Under the pieces are notes generated by a model. That model was not told where the DNA came from and ran no database searches. It saw nothing but the letters and a program-made list of their open reading frames with translations. 64,000 nt of DNA from Diphasiastrum complanatum (Eukaryota; Streptophyta; Lycopodiopsida; Lycopodiales; Lycopodiaceae), in the NCBI GenBank assembly GCA_029204225.1, contig CM055108.1, forward strand, positions 2,510,348-2,574,347, given 5' to 3'. Below are positions 10,452 through 23,379 of the stretch, piece after piece (positions within the stretch are counted from its first letter, which is position 1; each line of letters opens with the position of its first letter). The position numbers were made by a program, and so were the translations under genes.

Positions 10452-11448
10452 GACACTGGTGGTCTTTCCTCCCCACATCTTTTCCACGCTTCCACCTCTA
10501 ACCCCATTGACACAACTAACTTTCTTTCATCCAACTCCAATTTTCTCCTGAATCCTAATGCATTGCTGAATCCAATCTGTCACTACCTCTCTCCTCTCAA
10601 CCCGATCCACAAGAGGAACATGCCTTGGTAGCTGAAGCACCCTCAATAAGGCAGTGGATCACTCCAAATATGCGTAGCAAGGAATTGTTGATATCTCAAG
10701 AGTTCGCCAAGAAGTTTCAAACCAAGGAGTGGGGCGGCTAAATTCTTCCGAACCTCGATCAATGCAAAACTCATAAAAAAGCGGTCAAACTCCTTGATCC
10801 ACAATTAACTTAGCGCCATCAACTCTTTTTGCAAAGCAAGGCTTCCATGGCACAGTATCTCGGCACACTAGCTTATGCGCACCAATCCATATTACTATCC
10901 GGTCATTCGTCAAGAACCATTTTCTGACACAAAGGTGAAAAATAAGACTTATTGGCCCAAGCTGACAGGTGTGAATATCGGCAACCTTGCTCATGACATG
11001 ATCACAAATTGTTGTGTCTTCTACCAACAACATCATGGCAACCTCGACCGTGATGTGTATAATATTTTGCAGACAATTGCGGCCTGGTGGCATCTTTAGC
11101 AGAATTACAAGATTATTGGGATTGGGGACTCCCATCAATCGCCATCAATATCAATCGGCCATTACAGACTGAAGCTGACTACATCAATGTAGCACGATTC
11201 TATTACAGGACAGCTCTCACTTTGGCACTCCATGTTGATATGGTCGCCCATGACTTTCTGCGGGTATGCTCCATTATTATTCTTCGAGGCCCTTCCTTAA
11301 CAAATTGCACTGGCAAATGATGGAAGGAATCAGCAAGAAGATCTATCAAAACCGCCAACAACAATCTCGCCTCCAAGAAGCCCAACAAATCCGGGATGAA
11401 AAAGCTTGGATTGGTGTGGGACCACCAATCCAATAAGGAGGAGGAGGA

Positions 11449-12215
11449 TGTTAGCAACACAATGAAAAATAAAAAGTAATAAAACTCCGTGGCATGTGTA
11501 TTGTAAGTCCACGTACGAGTAAATGTTAATAAACTTCTACTATGGCATGTGTTTTATAAGTTCATGGGTAGAAGATTAAATAATCAGAAACTTAATCTTA
11601 GACTTAGAACTTAAACTTAAGAAACTTAAGCTTAGAAGTAAAAGATTCTAAGTTAGCTTAAGTTTTAAAGTTAGAGATTCTAAAGTTCTAAATTAGAAGT
11701 TGAGAAGCCTTAAAATGGTATGTTTAGAAACTAATCCCATAAGTTAGTGGAAGCTTACAGAAGGCCCTTCTTACTATAGGAAGAGAGGCATTTCCCGTGT
11801 AAATAACACTTTATGATTATGACAAATTGCTCTTATTATTGTCTTGTGATTTCATTGTGTTCCCTTTGGGAAGGTGCTCGGGCCTCCTCTTGCCTCCTTT
11901 TCATCATTTTTTAATGTGGCATGCTTTTTACTTAGTTTAGCCACAATATATTTTATCTCCCTTTGGGTGTTAGGTAGAATTTAGATTAGGCACCCAATGC
12001 TAGTAGGGTAAGCCTTTTATGTTCTTTAGTAGATATTGGCTAGTTGGCAAAGCCTTAGTCAAACCTTATCCAAGCACCAGTTTGGAAGCCTTGGTGTTCT
12101 CCTTTTGTATGTTCTTTATTTGCATTTGTAAGATTGTAGAACTTAGAAGATGGATGACCAGTCTACCACTATACTACAACCCGAACCTTCATTAGACCTA
12201 GCCATCGTAATGGAG
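11449..12215 (+). repeat. 3' LTR (TGTTAGCAAC family)
   Basis: It starts TGTTAGCAACACAATG directly after a purine tract and matches the truncated LTR at 3219-3795. The end near 12215 (CTAGCCATCG) lacks the final CTTCCAACA seen in inverted form at 3074, so the last bases are missing or diverged. A small inverted repeat, GCATCAG/CTGATGC, lies just beyond (12248-12270). Confidence 0.65.
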
Positions 12216-12419
12216 TAGAAAGACTTTTAACAAAAGGGAAGAGAGAGCATCAGGCTTCCCAACTGATGCTTGGAAAACTAATTTTATGACTTAACTAGAC
12301 TTAATCTAAGGCTTGGATAAGGCTTTCCCAACTAACCAAGAACTGCTAACTAAATCCTTTTGTGGTAGTGATCGCAGGAAGAAGATTGTTGATTCGAGAG
12401 GAGAGAGAAAGAGCACGTT

Positions 12420-12563
<144 letters not shown>

Positions 12564-12772
12564 CGCGTTGAGAGAGAGAATAAAAAAATCTGACGAAAGT
12601 CAATTACGCTAGGTAATGGTCATTGGTCGGGCCATTACCATGAAGAATCCGATCCCCTAGCATCTCGTGGCCTCCGCCACTCGCTATTGGGTCTCGTATT
12701 ATTCATGGTAATCAAGTTCACTGGAGCAGCAACCGGAGGTGGTTTGGGTCTTGCAGGACAATCTTTATAACA

Positions 12773-13680
12773 GTGTCCATAATTCTGGAGTTAGTGCATT
12801 CTGACATCTGTGGGCCTTTCAATGTGATCTTAGTAGGAGGCTCAAAATATTACATAACCTTCATTGATGATTATAGTAAATTTGCCAAAGTGTACTTTAT
12901 TCATAATAAATCTAAAGCACTTGATAAACTCACAGAATATGTGAATTGGACAGAGAGATGCACAAGCAACAAAGTGAAAGAAATCAGGACAGATTGAGGT
13001 GGCAAATACATCTCGAATCACTTCAGTGACTTCTGCAATGATCGTGGCATCATTCACAAAATGATGACAGCCTACACACCACACAACGGTATAGGACCCT
13101 GATGGAATCTGTCAGATGCATGATGGCCTACTCGAAGGCTCCAAGGGTATTGTGGGCTAAAGCAGTAGCTACAGCTGCATACATTCGGAACAGAACAAGG
13201 AAGTCTGGTGTCCCTCACACGACACCACACGAATTATGGTGGGGTAGAAAGCCCAACCTGTCTCACATCAGAATCATTGGTTGTACAGCTTATGCACATA
13301 TTCCTGATAAGCTTCGAAAGAAGCTTGATGAGAAAGCTGAACAGGGATTTCTGGTGGTTATGACAACAATTCATCATACCACAGAGTCTACATGCCAGAC
13401 ACGAACACTGTGGAAACAGTGAGAGATGTCAGATTTGATGAGAGCAGGATAATGGCCAATGATAATCCTGTCATCTATGAGGTTCTGGAAAGATAGTACT
13501 ATGATTTTCCACCAGTGACAGAGGGAGCAAAAGACGAACACAAAAACAAAGATTTTCGAGTCGCTTCACATTCGAGTGACGAATCAGAAGACGAAAGATT
13601 CAAGAGGCAGCCTATTGCTACAGTACTTGTAAACCAAGTTGGTTCCGGACCTAGCAGAGCAGACAAAGGCAAAGGCTTTG
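12773..13680 (+). pseudogene. Copia integrase fragment G
   Basis: The plus-strand translation gives LVHSDICGPF and TFIDDYSKF, then a stop where the second catalytic Asp block (RTD-stop-GGKY) lies. After frame changes the integrase C-terminus follows: RVLWAKAVATAAYIRN, HELWWGRKPNLSHI and a degraded VRDVRFDE. It resembles family E (44169-47796) more than family C. It ends in the variable linker before RT and meets a minus-strand Copia fragment near 13683. Confidence 0.8.
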
Positions 13681-13683
13681 TTG

Positions 13684-14950
13684 TAGTGGTGAGAGCTTTA
13701 TACTTGGCCTCGGTTGAAGAAAGTGAGATGGTTTCTTGTTTCTTTGACGACCAAGAAACTAATCCTCCACCAATGAATGTTGCATAGGCACTTGTGGACG
13801 TCCTATCCCTTTTTTCACCTACAAAGTCCGAGTCACTAAAGGCATGCAAATCAATGGCATCTCCTCTATAGAGAATTCCATGATCTAGAGTATCCGAGAT
13901 GTATCTCAAGATCCTATCACTAATGGATCTTGCTTATATTGACTTAGCATACACACACTAAAGCATATATCAAGCCTATTTATGGTGATCCACATTAACG
14001 AGCCTATAAGTTGCCTATAAAGAGTGATGTCTATAAAGGATGCTTCATCACTTTTATTGAGCACTTTTACATCTTGCTCCATTAGTGTTTCTACATGCTT
14101 GAAGTCTTGCATCTTGAATCTATTGATCAAACTTCATAAATACTTAGATTGACTAATGAAGATGAAATCTGAACCTCTAAGTACTTCTATGCCCAATATA
14201 AAGTGAATTTGACCAAGATCTACCATCTTAAATTCTAGTAATAGATTTTTCTTGGTTTTCTCAATACCATCAGAGTTATCACCACTAAGGATGATGTCAT
14301 CTACATAAATCAATAAAAGTACAATGCCATTGGCTTCATACATTAAAACTTGAAATGAGTGCAAAAGATGAAGATGGATTACCCTCGGCTTGTTTCCCTT
14401 TGTCATGGTATGTGAGCCTCAATGGCTCCATTCTTACCCTTGATGATCTTCTTGGAGTAATTGGTTCACTTGTCTCTAGCTCCTCCTCAAGATCTATGAC
14501 ATCTTGATCCTCGGCCACCTCCCTCTTGATAGGTGATTTGACTGAGCCATCAACAAGTTTATGCATATTATCCTCATCAAAAATGATATCTCTAGAAACA
14601 ATAATTTTTTTTGAGAATGTATACCTTATATCTCTTGCTTGCTGTGCCATACCCGAGCATAATACCTTTGATTGATGATGGATCTTCCTTGGTCATTTTC
14701 TCCAAAGGTGTATGCACATATCAAATGCATCCAAACACCTTTAAGTCTTTGAGATTTGGCTTCCTGCCACACAAGACTTCAAAGGGTGTTTTGCCTTCAA
14801 TAGAGCTACATGGAACTCTATTCATCAAAAGGTTAGCATAAGTAAGAGCTTCTCCCCAAAAAGATTTTGGTGAACATGCATTAATCCTTAAGGCTTTAGT
14901 TCATTCACACAATGTCCTATTCCTCCTCTTGGCTAACTCATTCTAAACAT
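13684..14950 (-). pseudogene. Copia fragment H: integrase end, RT end, RNase H
   Basis: Read from 14950 downwards: integrase C-terminus (TPFEVLCGRKPNLK-like, then IVSRDIIFDEDN), linker RLTYHDKGKQ, then directly the last third of RT with LLIYVDDIILSGDN at about 14300, IGSLMWITINRLDI, and RNase H with HAFSDSDFVGEK and SLSSTEAKYKAL. The first two thirds of RT are missing between about 14345 and 14395. Several stops and shifts are present. RNase H is cut at the junction with fragment G at about 13683. Confidence 0.8.
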
Positions 14951-15659
14951 CTTTGTAACTATGGCCTGTCATCACGAGTGACTCCGATAAGTTCTACCTG
15001 CTTGACATTCATCAATGTATTACTACAATTACAAATAGCAGATCTGTAGTTTCATTACTATAATCTTAAATGTATACAACAGATAAACTCCAATTCTCAT
15101 TTGCAACACTCCTTGATTATTCTGGAAACTTCACAAACACTCATCACAAATATGAACAACAAATGGTGCACAGATCTGATAAGAAGTATTCCAAAGGTTC
15201 TCATAGCAATGACAATAATTCTTACGATTCTATGCAACAATACACATCACATCATCAACTCTACTCAACATTAGTTTGATCATCAATGCAACCTATTGGT
15301 TATCCTTATTTGAATTTCTCGATATGTATCTTGACAAATCTCTAGCTCTATGCTTGCTCAATCCTCCATGACCACTCTCCTGTCTTCAACTATCAACAAC
15401 AAAGGCGCTCCTCTCTTCATCAGTTTCTCTTTTCTACCTTATCTCATACTGGCTTTTTTTTTGCCTGCCATTCAGTTTCTTGGATATCGCTTTCTACAAC
15501 CGAGCAACTTATGGTCTTACACAACAAGATGCCATGGTTGGAAGTCTAGTTACTTTTAAGAACGACAAAAAAACTTAGATCAATCGGTAGTAAGTTAACC
15601 CTGATATGGTAGTTGTATTCACTTATGATGTGGAGAATTTATCTTTGTTGATTCTAAAA
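14951..15659. other. Non-coding stretch, nothing recognised
   Basis: AT-rich, with short frames only. The frames at 15070-15279 and 15350-15559 have no recognisable homology and look like chance frames. Confidence 0.4.
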
Positions 15660-15890
15660 AATCTTGAGTTTCTATGTATAGAATGTTGATTTTCTTGCTG
15701 ATCTACCTTTCACACATGTATTGTATTGTATTACTGTTATATGGACAGGGACAATACTAAGTTAGATCTAAGTGGTTATGATCAGATCTTGATGCATTTC
15801 TTAATTCTAGCATGTATAAAGTAGTGATTTCTATGTTGTTGATGATTCTAGATGTGTGATCAAACATTTCTATCAATGACTTAAACATTT
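15660..15890 (+). repeat. Diverged Copia LTR fragment (family C-like)
   Basis: Blocks TTCTATGTATAGAATG, TTCACACATG, ATATGGACAG and AATACTAAGTT occur in the same order and spacing as in the second half of the family C LTR (58918-59080). No PBS follows. It is an old LTR relic. Confidence 0.4.
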
Positions 15891-16115
15891 TGTGGTTCGG
15901 AAAATGCTTGACCAAGCAAACTTGTGGATGCTCCATCTAGCTTGAAGCTTTTTCCATCATTAAAGATTACATATCTACTAATTACAATCTTTTCAGTAGA
16001 GATTACGTAGATCCTATAAGCTTTGCTTGAAGAGCAATAACCAACACATATTACCTTCATTGAATTAGGATCCTATTTTGTTCTTACATTAAGAGATACA
16101 TGCACAAAGCATATT
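15890..16115 (-). pseudogene. Copia integrase C-terminal scrap
   Basis: On the minus strand a short translation reads CVGYCSSSKAYRIY followed by VISRYVIFNDGKSF. This is the conserved GYSxxSKAYRxY ... SRDVxFDE pattern at the integrase C-terminus of Copia elements. About 70 codons; immobile remnant. Confidence 0.65.
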
Positions 16116-16228
16116 TTTGTCGGATGTTTCCTCTTATGAGAACAAATATGAAAAAAACATTATCCAACAGAACTCACTTGTGAAGAATGCAAGAATTTTT
16201 TCGAATGTATTTGAGGACTTGACGGCTT

Positions 16229-17110
16229 TCATTTCAACATGCTCCAATTTCGGTGTTTCCGACAAAAATCTTCTTCTAATAATCTTCTCCCAATTTTGGA
16301 TGACTCGTCTTCGCTATCAAATGAAGCTTTAAGTGCATTTGAGTCTCTCACTTTCTTGGAAATAAGGTCAAAGTCTTTGCCTTTCAATGAGTCTATTGGG
16401 TAGCCATCTTTGTTGGATGAGATCAAACCCACCAACAAATAATCAAGACTAGTTTAAGTGATGTCAGATGACCGGTGGTTCAAGTATGTATATGTACCCA
16501 AATGACTGTCATCTACCGATATTTCTTAAAGCGCTTGCGAGCATGTAGAAAGTGCTTGGAATGTATGGACAAATCATACCACTGCATAGTTCTCTGGATG
16601 GGTTGCATTAGAAATTGCTTTTAAGAATTTACAAAAGCATTCCTTTGGTCACTCCAATTCACTATCATGAGATGCGTCTAGCACAACCAAACTTATCTTT
16701 TTCTTTACATCTGCAATCTGACCCTCTTGAGAAGAATTCAAAGCCTTTCCTGCATATAAAATGATCCAAGGCTCAAGACTTTAGCTCACAACATTATGCT
16801 CTACGAAATCATATTTACACTTTCCACTAGAAAGGACAATAGTAGGAAGAGCCTATGTCTTGACAAATCTTTTTGCTGCAGCCTCACACCAAGAGAAGCA
16901 TCTGCGACACATATCATCAATAAAAACAATGTCTATTTGATATCTTGAGAATGCATCAACTTGTGACAGGTTGACAGCATAGTCTTCACGCAAATGTTCA
17001 TAGATGTCTTTTCTCATGTTGCGTCTGTTTTTTGTAAGGTCACAAAATTCCTTTAAAGATTTTATATTTGGAGAAAAATTTATCAAATCCTTTTTGTGAA
17101 CACTATCCAA
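16229..17110 (-). pseudogene. Unrecognised degraded coding sequence
   Basis: One minus-strand frame runs from a Met at 17110 to 16229 (about 294 codons) with only about six stops, for example at 16853 and 16781. Composition is protein-like, with blocks such as NFSPNIKSLKEFCDL, VVLDASHDSELE, ISNATHPENYAVV and DSEDESSKIGRRLLEE. I cannot assign it to a family. It shows no retroelement motif, though it sits between retroelement scraps. A further possible piece of the same protein lies upstream (17394-17597, minus, shifted frame, Lys/Cys-rich). It may be a decayed host gene, a captured gene fragment or a TE protein I do not know. Confidence 0.4.
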
Positions 17111-17393
17111 ACTTCTAACATCTCATCAAGAAGAGTTTTCATCTTTGCTTCAGTCCAGACCTTGCATCAGGCGAAGAAGGAAGGGTGTAATGAACCTAAG
17201 CTCATTCTTTGTATGGGGTGGGAATGATTTAGCAGCAGAGGTTGGAACAGACCTCAGAACATGTGGATCTGTTTAAGGAAGTACATTATCATCAATTCTG
17301 AGGTGCATTTCGACCTCTGCTCATAGATTTTTACCTTTCAAAAATACATCTATGATAAACATTAGCAAATTGTGCCATAACAATGCTAGATTA

Positions 17394-17597
17394 TTACCAC
17401 CTCAGCTGATATATAAAGATTAGCAAAATTTTCACCCCAGATGATACATCAAAATGAACAAAATGTGACTCAACAATCCAACATTTTTTTAATCTTTCAC
17501 TACATTGGAGTCTTATTGCTCCCTTCTTGATTATGTTTGTCCTTGACTCAAGGGATTTCTTACAAAATGTTTTTATGAAGTCGCTACCAAACTCCAT
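17394..17597 (-). pseudogene. Possible upstream piece of the unrecognised pseudogene
   Basis: A 67-codon minus-strand frame starting MEFGSDFIKTFCKKSLES. It is in a different frame from 16229-17110 but on the same strand, and could be an earlier exon or a shifted part of it. No known domain. Weak call. Confidence 0.2.
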
Positions 17598-17599
17598 AT

Positions 17600-18864
17600 T
17601 GGCCTAAGAAAACAATCGATTATTAATCTCAATAATTGGCATAGTCTAATGCTTTAATCTTTGACCCTTATGGCACTTCAACTATGGCCAGTAAATAGTG
17701 AGCGATAGGATGAGTGCCACAAAGTTCTTCACCATGAAAACTGATTTACTCTCGTCCAATGTCAAGAATCTTGAAATTTTTTACCTTTTCCACATCACAA
17801 CAAAATGGGCACACAAATAATAAGTTCAAATATAATCACCCCTAATATAGTGAAATCCATTGGAATAACTTGCATTCAAATTTGAAGTCTTGATTGCCAT
17901 ATCCAACCCCCCCTAATAGACTCAGTCAGGTCCAAGATTCTCTTTGTAAGAGTTGGAATGGATCTTATTTGATTTAAAATCAAACTATTTCAAATCATGA
18001 GAACTCGAGTAAAGGTAGTGAATGATCTACCAGCAGGGGTCAACTGAGGTCGGAACATACCTCAGAATAGGAGGATCTATTTAAGACAATATACCATGAC
18101 TTATTCCAAGGTCTTTTCTGAGGATGAATATTAGCATTTTTTGAGTTTTTTTTTTAAATTGAAATTTTCAGGTGATTTGATACTTAATTAGATTGCTGCT
18201 TAATCATTTTACTCCTTTACTTAGCAAAATGTGCGACACTAGTGCAATATTTTTTTGATCTCATAGCACATCAAGGCCTCACTTACTTTGATTGTACCAG
18301 ACCAAGAGTTCCTATTTGTGATTGTTGTTAATAGATTGTTAGTTTCAAGTTCCGTAACTAGGTAGGTTGTTGATTACATTTGTCCTTCAAGTATAGCTTG
18401 GCCAATAATCGACCAAGATTCAACCACCATTATTTGATTTTAGAGCCTTGATAGTCTTGTTGAGTTGGTCTCCCAACATATATTTGAAGTGAGTTGGTTT
18501 CCTAACATATGTTTGAATCGAGGTATACAAAACTTCCAATAATCTTTTGAAATATGCTTATAACTATTATTTGATCTTACCTTAATAGTGGTATACTTGG
18601 TTTTTTAGAAGTTATATACAAGTAGAGTCCAACAAATCCATCAATAAAAGTTAGTCCCACTCCAGCAAGACTTAAAAAGTGACCTTTCTAATAAAATTAG
18701 TTTAGCACATTACATAAAATCCACCATCAAATGGATCCAAAAAAACAATCAAATGCAAAGAGTTAAGAGCCTCGAGTTTTGCCATTTAGGTGTCAAAAAA
18801 TAATCTAAACCCTCACGGTGGCCTAGATGGTGCACTACATAGAAATACATCTTCTCTTCATGAG
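17600..18864. other. Non-coding stretch with a diverged duplication
   Basis: No coding sequence is recognised. A block at about 18005-18110 resembles 17190-17310: a GCAG(A/G)GGT segment, an ACCTCAGAA block and GGATCT(A/G)TTTAAG occur in the same order. This suggests an old, diverged direct duplication of about 100 bp. Confidence 0.35.
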
Positions 18865-20332
<1,468 letters not shown>

Positions 20333-21185
20333 ATGGCAGACGATAATGCAAATGCAGCTCTCGATGGTCAGGTGCCAATGCCTACCTATCTGCAAATTTG
20401 CCAGTCATTAAGCAAGCGCTTAATGAGATAAACAACATGAACACTTTACGTGATCAACAAATGGAAGTACTGTTGAATCAAGTGAGAGCTTTGTTTGCTA
20501 CGAATTTGGGCTTTCAGCTTGAACCATTTTTGGGGGGAGAAGAAAGAGAAGAAGCCTGAAATTGTGGATGACTGGTTAACCAAGTGGACCGGCTATTTTA
20601 ATTTACACGGAATTCTTGAAGAGAAAAACATAGAGAGTGTTATTCTCTTCTTCCGTGGTAAAGCTTCGTCGTGATGGCGTGACTTACAACCTAAACCTAC
20701 CACATGGGACGAGTTTAAGGAGGTGTTCAGAAAGTCGTTTGTGGTTGTAGACGACTCGGATTTTTACCAAAGATTTGTGAATTGCAAAATGGGTACTCGG
20801 ATTTTGGACTCGTACCTACAAGATTTTATGAATTTATGGAATAAAGTCCCCTCATTCGATGCAAAACTGGCACTATGGCAGTTTATCCTAGGTCTACCTG
20901 CAGATTATCAAAATGAGTGTAAGCATAACGTGCTTCAAACCTTTGATAATGTAGTTCGTGTTGCGAAAGCGTACGACTCCATGGTTGTGGCATCTAGACC
21001 CAGCCAGAAAAAAGAGAAGAAAAGAGTTCGTAAAAAAATATTTTGACGAACTGGATCAAGCTGCATCTGAATTTAGACAAAAGAAAAAGTTGTCCCGGAA
21101 AAAGACTAGAAGGACCAATGTTTGTTTCCATTGCGGTCAACTTGAACATGTTATGAAATTCTGTTTGGAACGAAGAAGTGATTGA
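20333..21185 (+). pseudogene. Chromovirus 1 gag with zinc knuckle
   Basis: The start MADDNANAALDGQVP at 20333 is followed by a stop at about 20430 and frame changes. From 20723 the Gypsy gag domain is clear: FRKSFVVVDDSDFYQRF, LDSYLQDFMNLWNKVPSF and FILGLPADYQNECK. The downstream overlapping frame (20958-21185) gives a basic segment and a CCHC zinc knuckle, CFHCGQLEHVMKFC (C-X2-C-X4-H-X4-C), which would bind the genomic RNA. Shift between the two frames near 21040. Decayed but all gag parts are present. Confidence 0.8.
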
Positions 21186-21767
21186 GATGTCAGGTGAAGA
21201 GAATCTTAAGCTGGAAATTAATAAAATTAATTGTGAGTGTGATTGTTCTTTCAGTACTACTTCATTCTTTTCAAATGATTTATTTCGTTTGAAAGGCACT
21301 GTGAATGGACATGAAGTTAGTATTTTACTGGACAGTGGATCTACTCATAATTTCATTAACTCTGGTCTTGTGCAGAAACTCGGACTCAAACTGAAGCCAG
21401 TAACCATAGATATCGAGTATATCTAGCTTCAGGAGCGGAGTTGGAGACGTGAGATGTGAAAGTTCCAAGACTCCCTGTTTGGATCCAGGACTATAGAGAA
21501 TTAATTGATCTCCATGTTTTAGATCTAGCACGTGCGGATATTATTCTAGAATACGAGTGGTTATTTAATAAGCATCCTGAAATAGATTTTGAGAAGCATG
21601 TTCTCTCTTTTCAGGAGGGTAAAGAAATAGTTACATTGCTTGGAGACAATTTTGTACATCCATCTGGAATGAGTTCATTTGCTAATGTAATGAGAATATT
21701 TGATTCACAGTATGAAGCTTATTCTTTATTTGCTAAGCCAATTTGGATTTATCTGAAATGCATCTAA
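21178..21767 (+). pseudogene. Chromovirus 1 aspartic protease
   Basis: The frame 21178-21426 contains ILLDSGSTHNFI, the retropepsin active site (usually DSGATHxFI), preceded by the KGTVNGHEV beta strand. A stop at 21424 precedes a second frame (21456-21767) with RADIILEYEWL, equivalent to the GxDxILGMDWL block that closes the protease domain in plant Gypsy elements. It would cleave the Gag-Pol polyprotein. Confidence 0.75.
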
Positions 21768-22475
21768 GTAGTTGTGAATTGTCAAAAATTCTTAACTCGG
21801 TAGACTTAGATCAGGAGCAAATTGAGAAGAATAAGTTATTGTGCGAATTCAAAGATGTATTTTCAGAAGAATTACCTCATGGAATACCGCCGTCTAGATC
21901 GGTAGACCATAAGATTGAGCTAATTCCAAGTAGTCACCCTATCTCTAGACAACCTTATAGGTTTTCTCATAAAGAAGATGTAGAGATTACTAAGCAAATT
22001 GAAATTATCTGAAGATGGGTCATATTCCGCCAAGTAAGTCGCCTTGGGGCGCTCCTTTTCTTCTGAAAGCGAAGAAAGATGGAAGCTTCAAGATGTGTGT
22101 GGACTACAAAGGATTGAATAAAGTAACTATTAAAATAAAATATCCTTGCCTCGTATGGATGATCTGGTAGATCGCTTAGGTGGAGCTAAATACTTCACAA
22201 AGATTGATCTTAGAACTGGATATCATCAGATTAGGATTCATCCAGATGACATGCAGAAGACTGGCTTTCGGACGAGATTCGGTCACTATGAATTTCTTGT
22301 GCTTTCTTTTGGGTTAACGAATGCACCAACTACATTCCAACAGATGATGAACGATCTTTTTCGTCCATATCTAGGGAAGTTTGTGGTTGTATTCTTAGAT
22401 GATATTCTCACCTATAGTAGAACACTTAAGGAGCATTTGAGTCATCTTAAGGCTGTCTTAGATATTCGCAGATGA
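21743..22475 (+). pseudogene. Chromovirus 1 reverse transcriptase
   Basis: The frame 21743-22012 holds FKDVFSEELPHGIPPSR and the start of RT (HPISRQPYRF). After a stop, 22146-22475 has [16 protein letters not shown] (first catalytic Asp), [21 protein letters not shown] and [11 protein letters not shown] (the YxDD box with Phe replacing Tyr). It ends early at 22475 by a stop. RT copies the element's RNA into DNA. The catalytic Asp residues are kept, but stops break the frame. Confidence 0.85.
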
Positions 22476-22523
22476 GAGAAACTCTATGTTAAGAAATCTA
22501 AATGTGAGTTTTTTAAGCATGAG

Positions 22524-23351
22524 TTGTTGTACCTCAGTCATAAGATCACCCGTAGTGGGTTGGAGATTGACGAGAGTAAGGTCAAGACAGTGCTTGATTG
22601 GCCGATACCGAAGACGGGAGAAGTTAAATCTTTTCTCGGTTTTACACTTTTCTTTTGTAAGTCAATTGAGGATTATGCTAAAGTGGCAGCACCCTTAAAT
22701 AATTTGACTAAAGGCAAAGTTAATAAAAAGAAAAAGAGAGGTCAACCTAGCGAGCCTAGTGAGTGGAATGATGAATTGAACCAATGCTTTGAGAAACTCA
22801 AGCAAATGGTTGCTTCAGCTCCTATTTTACAGATCGCGAATCCTAATATACCTTACGTCATGCGAACTAATGCAAGTGATTCGGCGATAGGGGCAGTTCT
22901 TCTACAGGAGGATAGGCCGATAGCGTTTGAAAGCAAGAAACTCACGGGGCCTAAGTTCCGTTATACAATTCAGGTTAAAGAGTTATTTGTTGTGATACAT
23001 GCACTTAAAATCTGAAGGCATTACCTTTATGGTAGTCCATTTATAGTGTATACAGATCACCAACCTCTTAAGTACTTTTGTAATTAGAATGATCTAAGGG
23101 GCTGTAAAGCTCACTGGACTGAGCTTATGCAAGAATTTGATCATGAGATCCGATATGTCAAGGGTAGCTCTAACCAAGTTGTGGATGCACTTAGTCGGAT
23201 TGGCGAATTAAATGAACTTTCTTTCACCCAGAATTTCGCTAATCTATATCTTTCACTGAGAGGAAAATGTGAATCAAATTCTCATTCTGGTCCCATCTGG
23301 AAGATGGTGGAGACAGGAAAAAATGAGAATGGAATAGAGATTTACTCATAG
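22524..23351 (+). pseudogene. Chromovirus 1 RT connection and RNase H
   Basis: The frame 22524-23015 starts with the thumb/connection (LYLSHKITRSGLEIDESK) and enters RNase H at PYVMRTNASDSAIGAVLLQ. Here Asn replaces the first catalytic Asp of the usual TDAS box. VYTDHQPLKYF at about 23047 keeps another catalytic Asp. A stop at 23013 and another near 23085 split the domain. The last frame (23127-23351) has the FDHEIRYVKGSSNQVVDALSR end that is typical of Gypsy RNase H. Confidence 0.8.
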
Positions 23352-23379
23352 GGGTCTCAGGTTCCTAGGAAAGATAAGA

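Larger units (their letters stand above)
9270..11448 (+). mobile_element. Non-autonomous LTR element, internal region
   Basis: About 2.2 kb lies between the Gypsy LTR and a polypurine tract (AAGGAGGAGGAGGA, about 11435-11448) with a 3' LTR. It holds three broken frames. 9270-9872 encodes a Pro/Ser/Thr-rich segment (residues 26-150, many PP and SP pairs). 9934-10227 and 10173-10451 encode a Gln/Leu-rich coiled-coil segment with a Gly/Pro-rich tail. 10785-11320 holds a further decayed segment. No protease, RT, RNase H or integrase motif is seen. It may be a LARD-like element with only a gag-like product. I do not recognise the protein. Confidence 0.5.

Noticed and set aside
15070-15559. Small frames as possible short genes
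   Set aside because: Short, without domain or start context, inside retroelement debris.
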